DNA of 64,000 nucleotides from Sipunculus nudus. Taxonomy: Eukaryota > Annelida > Sipuncula > Golfingiida > Sipunculidae. The notes under the pieces are model-generated. The model saw nothing but the letters and a program-made list of their open reading frames with translations. It did not search any database and had not been told where the DNA came from. Where the stretch lies: positions 992,001-1,056,000 of the forward strand of contig JAPPUL010000069.1 of NCBI GenBank assembly GCA_026874595.1, written 5' to 3'. Numbering within the stretch: position 1 is the first letter of the stretch; each line of letters begins with the position of its first letter. Both the position numbers and the translations under genes were made by a program. Of the stretch, positions 1-9,847 are shown piece by piece.

Positions 1-3000
1 CATAGGTAAGTCGCTTGCCATCGTAGCTTAGATTAGTTAGCTTTATGTCTTCTCGGTTTATCTTCACTTCCCAATTACTCTTATCTATACTCCTTGCGAT
101 TAGTTTGAAGTCTTTATAATATGTTCTATTTTCACTTAGCTTCTTTCCTGTTATCGTTAACTCATTTCCAAGCTCATTTTTGCCTCCGTATACGTTAAAT
201 TCTCCTGTATATTTGTTGCCTACTAATGTGCTTTTTAGTTTTGCATCAAAGTCAATATTCCATGCCTTACCGGGATTATAGTGGAATCTGTCTATTAATA
301 GCACGTTTTCTCGTTTGTACGAGATAAAGCCCTTCTTGAAGTCTATAGAGCTTCCTTTGTCTTGCACTAAATCCCATATATTACTTTCTTTGTCTTTTCC
401 TTTGTCTTCTTTAGCAAGAGAAAGAAAGTTTATACCAACTACGCCGGTTTGATATTTGAAATCTGTTAATATAAGCTTTAAGTCTTTGTAAGAAAGCATT
501 AAACTCCCAAATGTAACTTTACTTTTTGGGGAGAGGTCTAACTTTAGTATATCACTGCCAAAGTTCCCTTCTGCTGACTCATATATTAGGTCTTTTACTC
601 GTAAGCCTACATCTTTTATATTTAATCTTGCAGAACGCACTTTTGTATTTAATTTATCCTTGTAAAAGGTAAACTCACCACTGAATGGTATTCCATTATA
701 TTTACCATTTGAGACTATTAAACGCTCTGCAAGTATTTCAAGTGAGTCTTCATTCTCTAAAAACTGTGTTTTTATATGTCCCGTAAGTATGCCGTCTAAA
801 CCCGCTACTAAACCGTTTATGTTTAGCTTATTAAGCATAATATCAAGTGTTTTTTCATAAGGGCCATACTTTATGGCTAGGTTAAAGCGCTTGTTTAACT
901 CTTTTAGACTAAGATGAATTGTATTTTCCTTATAACTTAAAAGTCCTCGCATCTTTAAAAGAGATTGCTTTTCTTTATCTTTTGCCCTATCTAAAATTGT
1001 CTGAAAACCTATATTTATTGCCTTGGATTCTCTTAGACTTTTAAAGGATGTGTAATAACTAAAGCTTGTATCTATTTTAAAAGGGGCTTTACTATCTAGT
1101 ATTGTAAGCTGTTGTAAAAGTATATTCCCGCCAATAGATATTTCATTCATATCAATACGTAGCTCAATTCCTTTTGGATCATCATATTTTGTATGCAGGA
1201 TAACTTTTGTTCCTTCGTTAAGCTCTATTGGGAAATTGTTAAAGGATATATTTAGCTTTAGAGGAAAGTACTTTTTAAATTCACCTTTTAGGCTTAAACG
1301 TTTATTTAGTACTGTGTCTATCTTATACTTTTCTTTATCTTCTGTAATCTTGCCTTCTATTAGAAATGATAGACTTTTATCTTTTAGCTTGTCTTCGTCT
1401 TTGTATAGATTTACTCTTAAATACGGAAAGTAATTTGTATCGGTATAGGTTATATAACCACTTAGCCGTCCATCCACTCCTTCCATAGTTTTGAATTCTA
1501 TATTTGTATTTACTATCCTGCCCTTATAACTTACACTGCCGTTTATGTCTATAGTATAGTCATTTATTGTAACTTTTCCTTGTGCAACAACTTCATTCTC
1601 TAAAGTCGGTAAGAAACTTATGTTTCCAGCAAATACAAATAGTTTACTTTGTTCAATAAGTTTATTAAGTTCAACCTCAGCGGGAGCTTTTATTAATTTA
1701 TCTTTTTGATTAGTTTTTGCATTAGACTTGATATTTGATAATACCTCAAGTCTAACTTGATAACTATTTGCATGGGTGTAATCTAAGTCTAATTCAAAAG
1801 TATAACTACTTTCGGCGTATATAATATCTATTTTTGAGTTGAGTCGCTTGCCATTATTCTTTAACTCCCCTTTTAGGATAAGCTTTTTACTCTTAGCAGT
1901 TTTTATATTTATAATATCTACGTTAAGTGATGGATAGATTATATACTCTTCAAAATAGCCTGATAACTCGTTTGCACTGCCTGATTGTCTCTTTCTTTTT
2001 GAGACTATACTTAAAATCTTACCTCCTAGAAGGTATTTAGTATCGTTATATCTTATATTTAGAGCGGGTATTATTGCTTTTAGTGATTCTCTTTGGCTTT
2101 TTAAAGTTACGTTTCCGTTTATTGTTATATTTACTTCTTTCTCATTTAGAGTTTTTTGAGAGCTTGATAGTTTTAAATTTGGACTTATTTTGTTTGGGTC
2201 TAACGCTATGGTTCCCGATAATCTATAATCATTCCTCTTATAACGTATTTTCCCATCTTTTAATATAACCTTCTGTCCATCTAACTTAATCTTACTTTCA
2301 AAGGTGCTTATATCTTTCTTGAAATTGTCATATATTAGGTTTAATTTTGTATAGTACGACTCCTTGAGCTTCTTAAAATAGCCGTCTAAGTACATGGTTA
2401 GCCCTTTATAATTTAAGGTTAGTTCCGTATAAAGGTTTTTTAAATCTAATTTTATAATTCCTTTAAAATATATATCGAGTGCGCTTATGTACGATCTGTT
2501 AAAGTATAAGTTGTTGTTTTTATATTTAAAGTCAAATTTTGCTATCTTTTCTGCTTGTTCTGCCAAACCATTAGAAGCATTTGGCAACTTAATTTGCAGT
2601 CCGTTTTGACCTAATGTAGAACTTGTTGGACGGATTTGCCGTCCTCCCTTTTGTAGGTTTACAATTGTTTTGCCTATTATCTCAGATTCTTTTATTTTAT
2701 CAGGATAGAGTATTCCTTTTAGTTGGCCTTGTAAAGTTAGTTTGTCATCGGGCTTTATAAAATTGCGTTTGCCTTTTACAAGGAGTAGTAAGTAATCATA
2801 GTCAAGTGCATTTATTAGTATATTGAATTTCACCCCTCTTAGATTATTTATATTAAGGCTTGCAAGCGCTTTTAGGTTTATATAATCATTACATCTTAAA
2901 TTAATGTCAAGTTGTCCTTTGCCCTTGTATTTTGTCTCGCCTTCAAGTTCTGGTAATGGTATTGTACCTAGATGACTTCTTGATACCTTAAAGTTGTAGT

Positions 3001-4438
3001 TGTTTTGATTTATTTTGTTGTAGCTTATGTTTGTTGTTAATATACTTTGGGTATTAAATATCGTTTTTTGGTCTTCAAATGCTATTTTTGCTGTATCTTC
3101 CTTTGTAAGGTCGTTCTTATTTAGTATTTTGTATATCGGATTTAAGTATAGCCTTTTTATATTAAGGTTTCCTGACAGAGGCATTTTGTTTGAGTAAAAA
3201 CCTATATTCCCTTCTATGCTGCCACCTGTAGTATCCTTATAATCAAGTCCCTCAAACAATATCTTTGTAAGCTCGTTATTTGTAGGACTAATGCTTTTTA
3301 TTACTACATTAAGTTTATCTCCTTCTAGAAATATGTTCTTAGCGTTTTTTAGGGTTATATTTACGTTAGTTAACTTTGTTCCGTTGAATTTTAATTTTGC
3401 ATTTCCTTGTAGAGTCCATTTTTCGTGTTTTAGTATAAAATCTAATAGCTTATTCTTTTTTAAGAAGTTCTTTGCATATATCTTACTTGCTATGTTTTTA
3501 TTGTCAAAAGGAACGTTTATATATATCTCGGACTCCTTTAGTAGGTATCGGACAGCTATATCAATTAGATGGTCATACTTATTTTGCTTGTAACTTGTGA
3601 TTTGGTGTTTAGGAAGTGTTTTAAGATAAGGTTTGTATTTAGATGGTCTTGTACGGAATTGAAGCTCGCGTTCAGAAAACATACATTCAATTGCAATTGC
3701 TTTAAACTTTTGGTCTAAATAGCTTACATTCTCAAGATCTATTAAACCATACATAGCTTCATTGTCCATATTGTTCGTAGCTTCTATACGAAAGTTTGTT
3801 TTCGTGTTTCCATATGGCTCATCTCCCTCAACATAACCCTCTCCCCTAAAAGAAAAAGTTGTTGGTGTTATTTTAAAAATCACATCAAGTTCCCTTGCAT
3901 GGAACTTACCAAGTTCTTTGTTTAGAAAGGCTGATTTTACTTCGCCATTGTATATATCGATTATAATATAGGGATTATTCCTTACACCGTCTTTTGGTAT
4001 TAATAATTGTATAGCTTTTGTTCTATTAAAGAATTCATCTATATAGACTACATAATCGTAAACGCCAATACGACTTATATTGTTTATAGGAATGCTGTCT
4101 TTTAAAAGGGCTTTAGCTATATTAAATTCAATAATTACTTTTTTAGCCTTTACTAAAGGAATGTCCTTTCTAAACTCGTGATATATTACAGCATCATGTA
4201 TTATAAGCTCTTTTGTAAAATCTCCATCTATTTTAGAAAAGCTTACATTCGTATTAAGCATATTTTCAAGCATATATTTAACTTTATAGTTAAGGCTTGT
4301 TAGCTCTGCATTTATTTGGGTTAGGAATAATACTAATACAATAAATAGGACAAATATTAAAGTTATGTAGGATACACTTTGGCTTTTTGTGGAGTTTATA
4401 AATCTCTTTTTTATGTCGTTTATAAGTTTTATTACCAT
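1..4438 (-). CDS. AsmA/TamB-like envelope protein, C-terminus beyond the window
   Basis: A reading frame runs without a stop from an ATG at 4438 to the window edge, giving about 1479 residues. The N-terminus is basic, followed by one membrane span (about residues 22-43, rich in Ile, Leu, Val and Phe) and then a very long Lys/Asn/Ile-rich beta-type sequence with no enzyme motif. This is the layout of AsmA/TamB/YhdP bridge proteins, anchored in the inner membrane and thought to carry phospholipid to the outer membrane. It follows exbD by 22 bases and is probably cotranscribed with it. The conserved C-terminal DUF490 part would lie outside the window, so the family call rests on size, topology and composition. 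A large surface or adhesin-like protein is the alternative. Confidence 0.6.
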   Translation of the reverse strand, partial: MVIKLINDIKKRFINSTKSQSVSYITLIFVLFIVLVLFLTQINAELTSLNYKVKYMLENMLNTNVSFSKIDGDFTKELIIHDAVIYHEFRKDIPLVKAKKVIIEFNIAKALLKDSIPINNISRIGVYDYVVYIDEFFNRTKAIQLLIPKDGVRNNPYIIIDIYNGEVKSAFLNKELGKFHARELDVIFKITPTTFSFRGEGYVEGDEPYGNTKTNFRIEATNNMDNEAMYGLIDLENVSYLDQKFKAIAIECMFSERELQFRTRPSKYKPYLKTLPKHQITSYKQNKYDHLIDIAVRYLLKESEIYINVPFDNKNIASKIYAKNFLKKNKLLDFILKHEKWTLQGNAKLKFNGTKLTNVNITLKNAKNIFLEGDKLNVVIKSISPTNNELTKILFEGLDYKDTTGGSIEGNIGFYSNKMPLSGNLNIKRLYLNPIYKILNKNDLTKEDTAKIAFEDQKTIFNTQSILTTNISYNKINQNNYNFKVSRSHLGTIPLPELEGETKYKGKGQLDINLRCNDYINLKALASLNINNLRGVKFNILINALDYDYLLLLVKGKRNFIKPDDKLTLQGQLKGILYPDKIKESEIIGKTIVNLQKGGRQIRPTSSTLGQNGLQIKLPNASNGLAEQAEKIAKFDFKYKNNNLYFNRSYISALDIYFKGIIKLDLKNLYTELTLNYKGLTMYLDGYFKKLKESYYTKLNLIYDNFKKDISTFESKIKLDGQKVILKDGKIRYKRNDYRLSGTIALDPNKISPNLKLSSSQKTLNEKEVNITINGNVTLKSQRESLKAIIPALNIRYNDTKYLLGGKILSIVSKRKRQSGSANELSGYFEEYIIYPSLNVDIINIKTAKSKKLILKGELKNNGKRLNSKIDIIYAESSYTFELDLDYTHANSYQVRLEVLSNIKSNAKTNQKDKLIKAPAEVELNKLIEQSKLFVFAGNISFLPTLENEVVAQGKVTINDYTIDINGSVSYKGRIVNTNIEFKTMEGVDGRLSGYITYTDTNYFPYLRVNLYKDEDKLKDKSLSFLIEGKITEDKEKYKIDTVLNKRLSLKGEFKKYFPLKLNISFNNFPIELNEGTKVILHTKYDDPKGIELRIDMNEISIGGNILLQQLTILDSKAPFKIDTSFSYYTSFKSLRESKAINIGFQTILDRAKDKEKQSLLKMRGLLSYKENTIHLSLKELNKRFNLAIKYGPYEKTLDIMLNKLNINGLVAGLDGILTGHIKTQFLENEDSLEILAERLIVSNGKYNGIPFSGEFTFYKDKLNTKVRSARLNIKDVGLRVKDLIYESAEGNFGSDILKLDLSPKSKVTFGSLMLSYKDLKLILTDFKYQTGVVGINFLSLAKEDKGKDKESNIWDLVQDKGSSIDFKKGFISYKRENVLLIDRFHYNPGKAWNIDFDAKLKSTLVGNKYTGEFNVYGGKNELGNELTITGKKLSENRTYYKDFKLIARSIDKSNWEVKINREDIKLTNLSYDGKRLTY

Positions 4439-4460
4439 TCTATCTTTTTTTAAAAGTTGT

Positions 4461-4880
4461 TTAATTTATTCTTCTTTTTTTTATTGTTTTAACATATGGG
4501 TTTTTGTTGTAACCTGCTTTTTTAATTTCATCCATAACAGATATAAGTGATTGTATGGGAGTGCTACTAGCTGCTGTTATCACTATGTCGGTGGTTTTTG
4601 GGAGTTTGTTCTTTAGTACTAGACTTAAGTTTTTTAGACTTACTCTTTTTTGTTCTATCGATATATTCCCATCATTTAAAATCGTTATATCAAGTGTTTT
4701 GTTTTTATCTAATTTAAGCTCTTCTCCTGACTTTGAATCTGGTAGTGATACGTTATGCCCTGTTATTCTTACCCTGTTATAAGAAAATATAAAAAATATA
4801 AGAAGTATAAATATTACATCCACAAGCGGGGTAAGCTCTATACTCACCATCCTGTATAAACTGCGTTTCCTTCGTTTCAT
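4461..4880 (-). CDS. exbD: ExbD/TolR-family biopolymer transport protein
   Basis: The 139-residue protein has the ExbD/TolR layout. A short basic cytoplasmic N-terminus is followed by one membrane helix carrying the TPLVDVIFILLIFF motif, whose Asp is the proton-conducting residue of the family, and then a periplasmic domain of about 95 residues. ExbD works with ExbB/TolQ to couple the proton gradient to envelope proteins such as TonB or TolA. No exbB/tolQ gene is next to it: ligA lies 115 bases upstream and the AsmA/TamB-like gene lies 22 bases downstream. An AAAGGGAT sequence just before the ATG can serve as a ribosome site. Family assignment is secure, but partner and role are not. Confidence 0.85.
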   Translation of the reverse strand: MKRRKRSLYRMVSIELTPLVDVIFILLIFFIFSYNRVRITGHNVSLPDSKSGEELKLDKNKTLDITILNDGNISIEQKRVSLKNLSLVLKNKLPKTTDIVITAASSTPIQSLISVMDEIKKAGYNKNPYVKTIKKRRIN

Positions 4881-4995
4881 ATCCCTTTTTTACGCTTATC
4901 CTTAATATAAACTAAATTTATAAAAGTTTAAGTGTTTTAGCTGCTTTTTGGATGCTATTTTTTAAGGTTTTAATATGTTTAAAATATCAAAGTGC

Positions 4996-6972
4996 TTACT
5001 CACTTAATTTAACACCTGCCGTTTTAAGCTTTTCTATTATCTTAAGATTTTTGTTATTTGAAAAAAAAGCTTTTAACTCCTGTCCTGCTTTATTTCCAAT
5101 GCACAAAAACAAAGATTTCTCATCAGCGTTTATTATTTTCTCAAGCGATTTATACTCCTTTGCAAGCATATTACTTTGTTTTGTCCCAATCCGTGGTATG
5201 CCAAGTCCCTTTATAAGTAAATTTAAGGGAGTTTTTTTGCTTTTGGTTATATTCTCAAGTATTTTATGTGCTAGCTTCTCACTTAGTCCTGCATCAATTG
5301 TTAGCTTTTCTTTTGTCAAGTAAAATATATCTGCATAATCCTTTATAAGTTCTTTTTCTACAAGTAGTTTTATAGTCTTTTTGCCAAGGGCATCTATATT
5401 AAGTGCATCACGTTGTACAAAGTTTATTATTTGACGTGTAATCTTTTTGACACAAAACATATTAACACAAGTCGTATTATACAAAATTGTATTATCAAGC
5501 GCTACACTATCGCAGTAGGGACATATGATATTCTCCAAAGAAGCTTTTCTTTCAAAAAGAACGCTTTTAACAAATAAAGGGAATAACGTATCATTATACT
5601 TATCTTTTGCATAACCTTTGTACTTAAACTCAATATCTAGCTTTAAACACTTTAAACACCTTATTTTGATGCTTATATTATCGTATAAAGTCTCATCACA
5701 AGAAGGACATCTTGTTGGGATTTTTATAGGAGCACTTTGTTCTCGCTTGTTATACAAAACTTCATGTACTTTAGGTATTATCTCACCGCTTTTTTCAAGC
5801 AGTATGTAATCTCCAAGTCGAATATCTTTTCGTATAACCTCGCCAAAATTATGAAGTGAGACACGGCTAACACGAGTATTTGATAACTCAACAGGCTCAA
5901 GCAAGGCAATAGGGGTTATATCACCAGATGAGCCAACAGATAGTTCTATGGAGTTTATAATGGTTTGTTTTTTTAGTGCTTGATATTTGTATGCAATTGC
6001 CCATTTAGGATACTTTGTATCAACGCCAAGAATATTTTGTTTTTCAATCGAATCTAATTTAATAACAAGGCCATCGGTTTCAAAGTCAAGCTTATCTTTT
6101 ATAGTCTCAAAATGCAAGATATATTCTTCTATGTCTTTTTTATTTTCAAAAACTTCAAAATTGTTTACCTTAAATCCTAAATCCTTTAAGAATTCAAGCC
6201 TTTTGGAATGAGTTTGTAAGTTAGTATTTTTGTCGATATCCTTTACTATCAAAGTGTAAAAAAGAGCAGAAAGCGGGCGCTGTGCAACAAGACGTGGTTC
6301 TGACAAAAGCATTGAGCCTGATGCGGCATTGCGAGCATTTGGAAAAATCTTTTTATTTATTTCTTTTTGTGATTGACTGAAGAAGTCGAATGTAGTTTGC
6401 TTTTTAAAACCCGCCTTAAAGCGTTCAAAATCCTTTTTAGGAAAGAATATCTCGCCTCGAACTTCAATATCGGATGCTAGATTTATGGTTTTAGGAATAG
6501 ATTTAATGGTTAAGACGTTTTGGGTAACATCGTTTCCGGTTTTGCCATCGCCTCTTGTTATGGCTTTATGTAAGGTTTTGTTTTTATATATAATACTAAT
6601 AGCAAGGCCATCTATTTTAGGTTCTAAAACAAACGGTATTTTATCAAAGCGGGCATTGATACGTTTAAAGAAGCTATTTAAATCGTCTAAAGAATAAACA
6701 TTGTTAATGCTTAACATGGGAGTTTGATGAGCTATTTTGGGTAAGGATGTAGTTAAGCTTGAACCGATGTGTTTGGTGGGGGAGTTTGGGTTTGCGAGGT
6801 TTGGATAGTCCTTTTCTAAAGCCTTAAGTTTATTAATAAGCTTATCATATTCAATATCGCTTATAGAAGGGCTATTATCGGTAAAATATAATTTGTTATG
6901 ATGATTTATCTTTTCAATTAGCTTATTGATTTGTTGTTTTATAGAGTTAGTATTTTCTTGCTTGGCATCCAT
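4996..6972 (-). CDS. ligA: NAD-dependent DNA ligase, extra zinc ribbon and no BRCT domain
   Basis: This is bacterial LigA, which seals nicks using NAD+ in replication and repair. The adenylation domain has the catalytic Lys119 in the KIDG motif, with the Ia region at the N-terminus, and the OB fold spans about residues 325-405. The canonical four-Cys zinc finger is Cys484, Cys487, Cys502 and Cys507. Before it lies an additional four-Cys ribbon (Cys422, Cys425, Cys439, Cys442) and a spacer, about 60 residues not expected in the family. The helix-hairpin-helix region occupies about 520-645. The protein stops at residue 658 just after it, where other LigA proteins continue into a BRCT domain, and no BRCT remnant is visible downstream. 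Length is near normal only because gain and loss offset. The start is ATG, divergent from znuA. Confidence 0.95.
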   Translation of the reverse strand: MDAKQENTNSIKQQINKLIEKINHHNKLYFTDNSPSISDIEYDKLINKLKALEKDYPNLANPNSPTKHIGSSLTTSLPKIAHQTPMLSINNVYSLDDLNSFFKRINARFDKIPFVLEPKIDGLAISIIYKNKTLHKAITRGDGKTGNDVTQNVLTIKSIPKTINLASDIEVRGEIFFPKKDFERFKAGFKKQTTFDFFSQSQKEINKKIFPNARNAASGSMLLSEPRLVAQRPLSALFYTLIVKDIDKNTNLQTHSKRLEFLKDLGFKVNNFEVFENKKDIEEYILHFETIKDKLDFETDGLVIKLDSIEKQNILGVDTKYPKWAIAYKYQALKKQTIINSIELSVGSSGDITPIALLEPVELSNTRVSRVSLHNFGEVIRKDIRLGDYILLEKSGEIIPKVHEVLYNKREQSAPIKIPTRCPSCDETLYDNISIKIRCLKCLKLDIEFKYKGYAKDKYNDTLFPLFVKSVLFERKASLENIICPYCDSVALDNTILYNTTCVNMFCVKKITRQIINFVQRDALNIDALGKKTIKLLVEKELIKDYADIFYLTKEKLTIDAGLSEKLAHKILENITKSKKTPLNLLIKGLGIPRIGTKQSNMLAKEYKSLEKIINADEKSLFLCIGNKAGQELKAFFSNNKNLKIIEKLKTAGVKLSE

Positions 6973-7093
6973 AATATTACAATATCGAAGAGTATGTTTT
7001 TTGTGTATAAAAATTCCTTTAAGAAAGTGTGATTATTTTTATTATTTATATCCACAATAGTATAATTTAAGATATTTAAAGAAGGAGAGCTAT

Positions 7094-8053
7094 GTGAAGT
7101 TACTAGTAATATTATTAGCGGTAGTGTTTTTGTCATATTGTGAGGATAAAGATAAGTCAAAAGAAGATTTAAACTTAAAGCTAAGCAAAGAAGGGAAATT
7201 AATAATAAGCACGTTAATCCCGCCCCAAGCCTATATAATAAAAGAGATTGTTGATGGGAGAGAAATAGAAGTTTATAATATAATAGGGCCGACTGATAAT
7301 ATGCATACATATACAATGGGGGTTAAGAAAGCAGGTAAACTTATAAAATCAAATATCTACTTTAGTCTAGGAATAAAGCATTTTGGAATTGAGGAGAAGA
7401 TAGAAAAGCTTCTTAAAGACAATAAAGTTCCAGTTAGAAATATGAGTAAAGGGATAGAGGTGATGGAGGATGATGAACATGGCGATGAGGAACATAGTGA
7501 GGGGGAAAAGGAGGCGGATGGTGATAAGGGGCATGAAGGAGAAGAAGATAGTCATGGAGAGGAGGGTGATACACATATCTTTTTATCTTTAGCTAATATA
7601 AGAGTACTAGCACAAAATGTTTACGATGAGATGGTGCTTATAGACAGCGCTTCAAAGGATATATATAAAAAGAATCTGGATAAGTTTTTGGGCAAGGTAA
7701 GAGCTACAAAAGAGAATATAAGTAAGGAATTAGAAGGGCTTAGGGGCAAATCGTTTTTAATATACCATCCGTCCCTTGGCTACTTTGCAAAAGAGTTTGG
7801 ACTTAAGCAAGTGTCAATGGAGTTTGAAGGCAAACCGTTTGGAGCAAAACGACTTAAGGAAATAATGTCGTTTATAAAAAAGCATGATATAAAGGGTCTT
7901 ATAGCGCAAAAAGGGTTTAGTGAGAAGTTAGCAAAACTAATATCTGAGCGTAGTTCATTATTATTGCTCTATATAAATCCGCTTGAAGAGAACATACTTG
8001 AGAATTTAAAAGATATGTCTAAGAAGGTAAAGCAAGCTATAAGAGGAGAATGA
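7094..8053 (+). CDS. znuA: Zinc/manganese ABC transporter substrate-binding lipoprotein
   Basis: The 319-residue protein belongs to the ZnuA/TroA cluster A-I binding proteins. The start is GTG at 7094; an ATG two bases earlier runs straight into TGA, and AAGGAGAG precedes it. The signal peptide ends at a lipobox (LSYC), predicting a lipoprotein. Metal-site landmarks are the His in DNMHTYTM, the DTHIFLSLANIRVLAQ segment and YHPSLGYFAKEFGL. Between the first two lies an acidic, His-rich loop (about residues 130-160) typical of zinc-type members, where it is thought to trap metal. The ATPase and permease genes follow on the same strand. Zinc is the most likely substrate, but manganese cannot be excluded. 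Confidence 0.92.
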   Translation: MKLLVILLAVVFLSYCEDKDKSKEDLNLKLSKEGKLIISTLIPPQAYIIKEIVDGREIEVYNIIGPTDNMHTYTMGVKKAGKLIKSNIYFSLGIKHFGIEEKIEKLLKDNKVPVRNMSKGIEVMEDDEHGDEEHSEGEKEADGDKGHEGEEDSHGEEGDTHIFLSLANIRVLAQNVYDEMVLIDSASKDIYKKNLDKFLGKVRATKENISKELEGLRGKSFLIYHPSLGYFAKEFGLKQVSMEFEGKPFGAKRLKEIMSFIKKHDIKGLIAQKGFSEKLAKLISERSSLLLLYINPLEENILENLKDMSKKVKQAIRGE

Positions 8054-8110
8054 TAGTTTTTAAATAAACATTAGGAGAAATGCTATGAATGCGGGTAAAT
8101 ACAAAAGGGG

Positions 8111-8857
8111 ATGAGAGAAGATATAATACTAAAAGTATCTGACTTATCGTTTGCCTATAAGCGAAGTTCCTTAATCCTTGAAGATATAAATTTTACAGTT
8201 AGCAGGGGCGACTATGTAACATTGATAGGTCCGAATGGGGGAGGGAAGACAACATTAGTAAAAGTTATATTAGGGCTTTTGAAGGGTGGCAAAGGACATG
8301 TATGGTTAAATCATAAATATGTAAAAGACAAACGAGATATAGGCTACGTTCCGCAATTGATGATGTTTGACATGGGTTTTCCGGTTTTAGTGCAGGATGT
8401 GGTATTAATGGGCTTATTATATAATAAGTCTCGCGGGATATTTTATTCAAAGAAGTCAAAACGATTTGCAGAAGAGGCCTTAGATCGTATAGGGATGCTT
8501 GAATATAAAAAGAGTAGTATAAACGAACTTTCAGGAGGCCAAATACAGAGGGTGTTAATAGCGCGAGCAATGGTATCCCGTCCTAAATTATTAATTCTTG
8601 ATGAACCAACAAATTTTGTAGATGAAGGGCTTAAATCATCCTTTTGCCAGCTGCTTCGAGATTGGCAAAAGGATATAACTATTTTATTGATAACGCATGA
8701 TCTTGGAGTAGTATCAAGCTTTGCGAACAAGATATTATGTATAAATCGCAGGGTGTACGTGCATGAAGATTACCGGGAGTCTTTTAAGAGTTTACAAAAG
8801 ATATACGGTTCTGAGGCTTCATTAGTATCGCATCATCTATTAGATAAACATCCTTAA
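8111..8857 (+). CDS. znuC: Zinc/manganese ABC transporter ATP-binding protein
   Basis: This ABC ATPase of 248 residues carries Walker A GPNGGGKTT, the signature LSGGQIQR, Walker B LLILDEPT and the switch His in LLITHD. It lies between the binding-protein gene (57 bases upstream) and the permease gene (63 bases downstream), so it should power import of the metal bound by ZnuA. The chosen ATG at 8111 follows AAAAGGGG. Sequence and length are normal for ZnuC/MntB/TroB proteins. Confidence 0.92.
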   Translation: MREDIILKVSDLSFAYKRSSLILEDINFTVSRGDYVTLIGPNGGGKTTLVKVILGLLKGGKGHVWLNHKYVKDKRDIGYVPQLMMFDMGFPVLVQDVVLMGLLYNKSRGIFYSKKSKRFAEEALDRIGMLEYKKSSINELSGGQIQRVLIARAMVSRPKLLILDEPTNFVDEGLKSSFCQLLRDWQKDITILLITHDLGVVSSFANKILCINRRVYVHEDYRESFKSLQKIYGSEASLVSHHLLDKHP

Positions 8858-8920
8858 ACTGCTATAAAAATAAAATAACATGCTTTATAAAAATAGGTTA
8901 TAGGAACAAGAGTAGTATAA

Positions 8921-9751
8921 ATGCTTGATATATTCACAACATATGGATTTTTAAAGATAGCTTTATATACAGGTATTCTTGCAAGTATATTATGCGGTGT
9001 AATAGGGACCTATATAGTTGTTAATAAGAATGTATTTATTAGTGCAGGAATTAGTCATATATCATTTGGTGGACTTGGGATAGCGTATTATCTAAATTAC
9101 CCACCTTTTATGGGAGCGCTTTTATTTTCAAGTATTAGTGCAATTTTCCTTGGCTTATCTTCTAATAAAAACTCAAAACAAAGTGATACAAGTATAGGTA
9201 TACTATGGGCTTTGGGCACTGCTATTGGTATTCTCTTTATACATTTAACTCCTGGCTATTCTCCTGATCTTATGAGTTATTTATTTGGCAATATTTTGAT
9301 AGTATCTAATAGTGAATTATATAAAATGCTTATAATCGTGCTATTAGTTGCGTCTTTCTTTATATTATTCTATAAAGAGATATTAGTCTTTTCATTTGAT
9401 CGGGATTTTGCTGTTGTAAAAGGAATACATTCTGCTTGTTTTAACGTTATTATATATATATTTATCTCATTTAGCATAGTCTCTCTAATCGAGCTTGTCG
9501 GCATTATGCTTGTAATGGCTTTGCTTACCATTCCCCCTTCTATCGCTGTTTTATTTTCCTCCTCTTTTCGCAATATAATATTTCTTAGTATAATAATAAG
9601 TATTGTATTTGTTTTTATAGGACTTATATGGGCATATTATACAGATATTCCTTCAGGAGTCCTTATTACTTTGCCACAGGGTGTTTTATTGTTCATCCTT
9701 AAAGGATTTAAATATCTTAAAGGGAAGAGAACTTCACAGCCAGCAGCCTAA
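8921..9751 (+). CDS. znuB: Zinc/manganese ABC transporter permease
   Basis: The 276-residue protein is almost entirely hydrophobic with about eight or nine membrane segments, and it matches the ABC-3 permease family. Conserved landmarks are GVIGTYIVVNKNVFISAGISH near the N-terminus and the ELVGIMLVMALLTIPPSIA segment near residue 200. It is the third gene of the znuA-znuC-znuB set and forms the inner-membrane channel. The coding strand is T-rich, as expected for a membrane protein. Confidence 0.92.
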   Translation: MLDIFTTYGFLKIALYTGILASILCGVIGTYIVVNKNVFISAGISHISFGGLGIAYYLNYPPFMGALLFSSISAIFLGLSSNKNSKQSDTSIGILWALGTAIGILFIHLTPGYSPDLMSYLFGNILIVSNSELYKMLIIVLLVASFFILFYKEILVFSFDRDFAVVKGIHSACFNVIIYIFISFSIVSLIELVGIMLVMALLTIPPSIAVLFSSSFRNIIFLSIIISIVFVFIGLIWAYYTDIPSGVLITLPQGVLLFILKGFKYLKGKRTSQPAA

Positions 9752-9847
9752 AATTTGAATATTATGATTAGTTTTATTAAACTTAAGTTTATTTTTTAAA
9801 GACCTCTTTTTATTGCAAGTACAAGGAATATTTTATAAGGGAATCAT

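Noticed and set aside
9778-9790. AAACTTAAGTTT palindrome after znuB as a terminator
   Set aside because: There is no loop and the following T-run is weak; it could be chance in AT-rich DNA.
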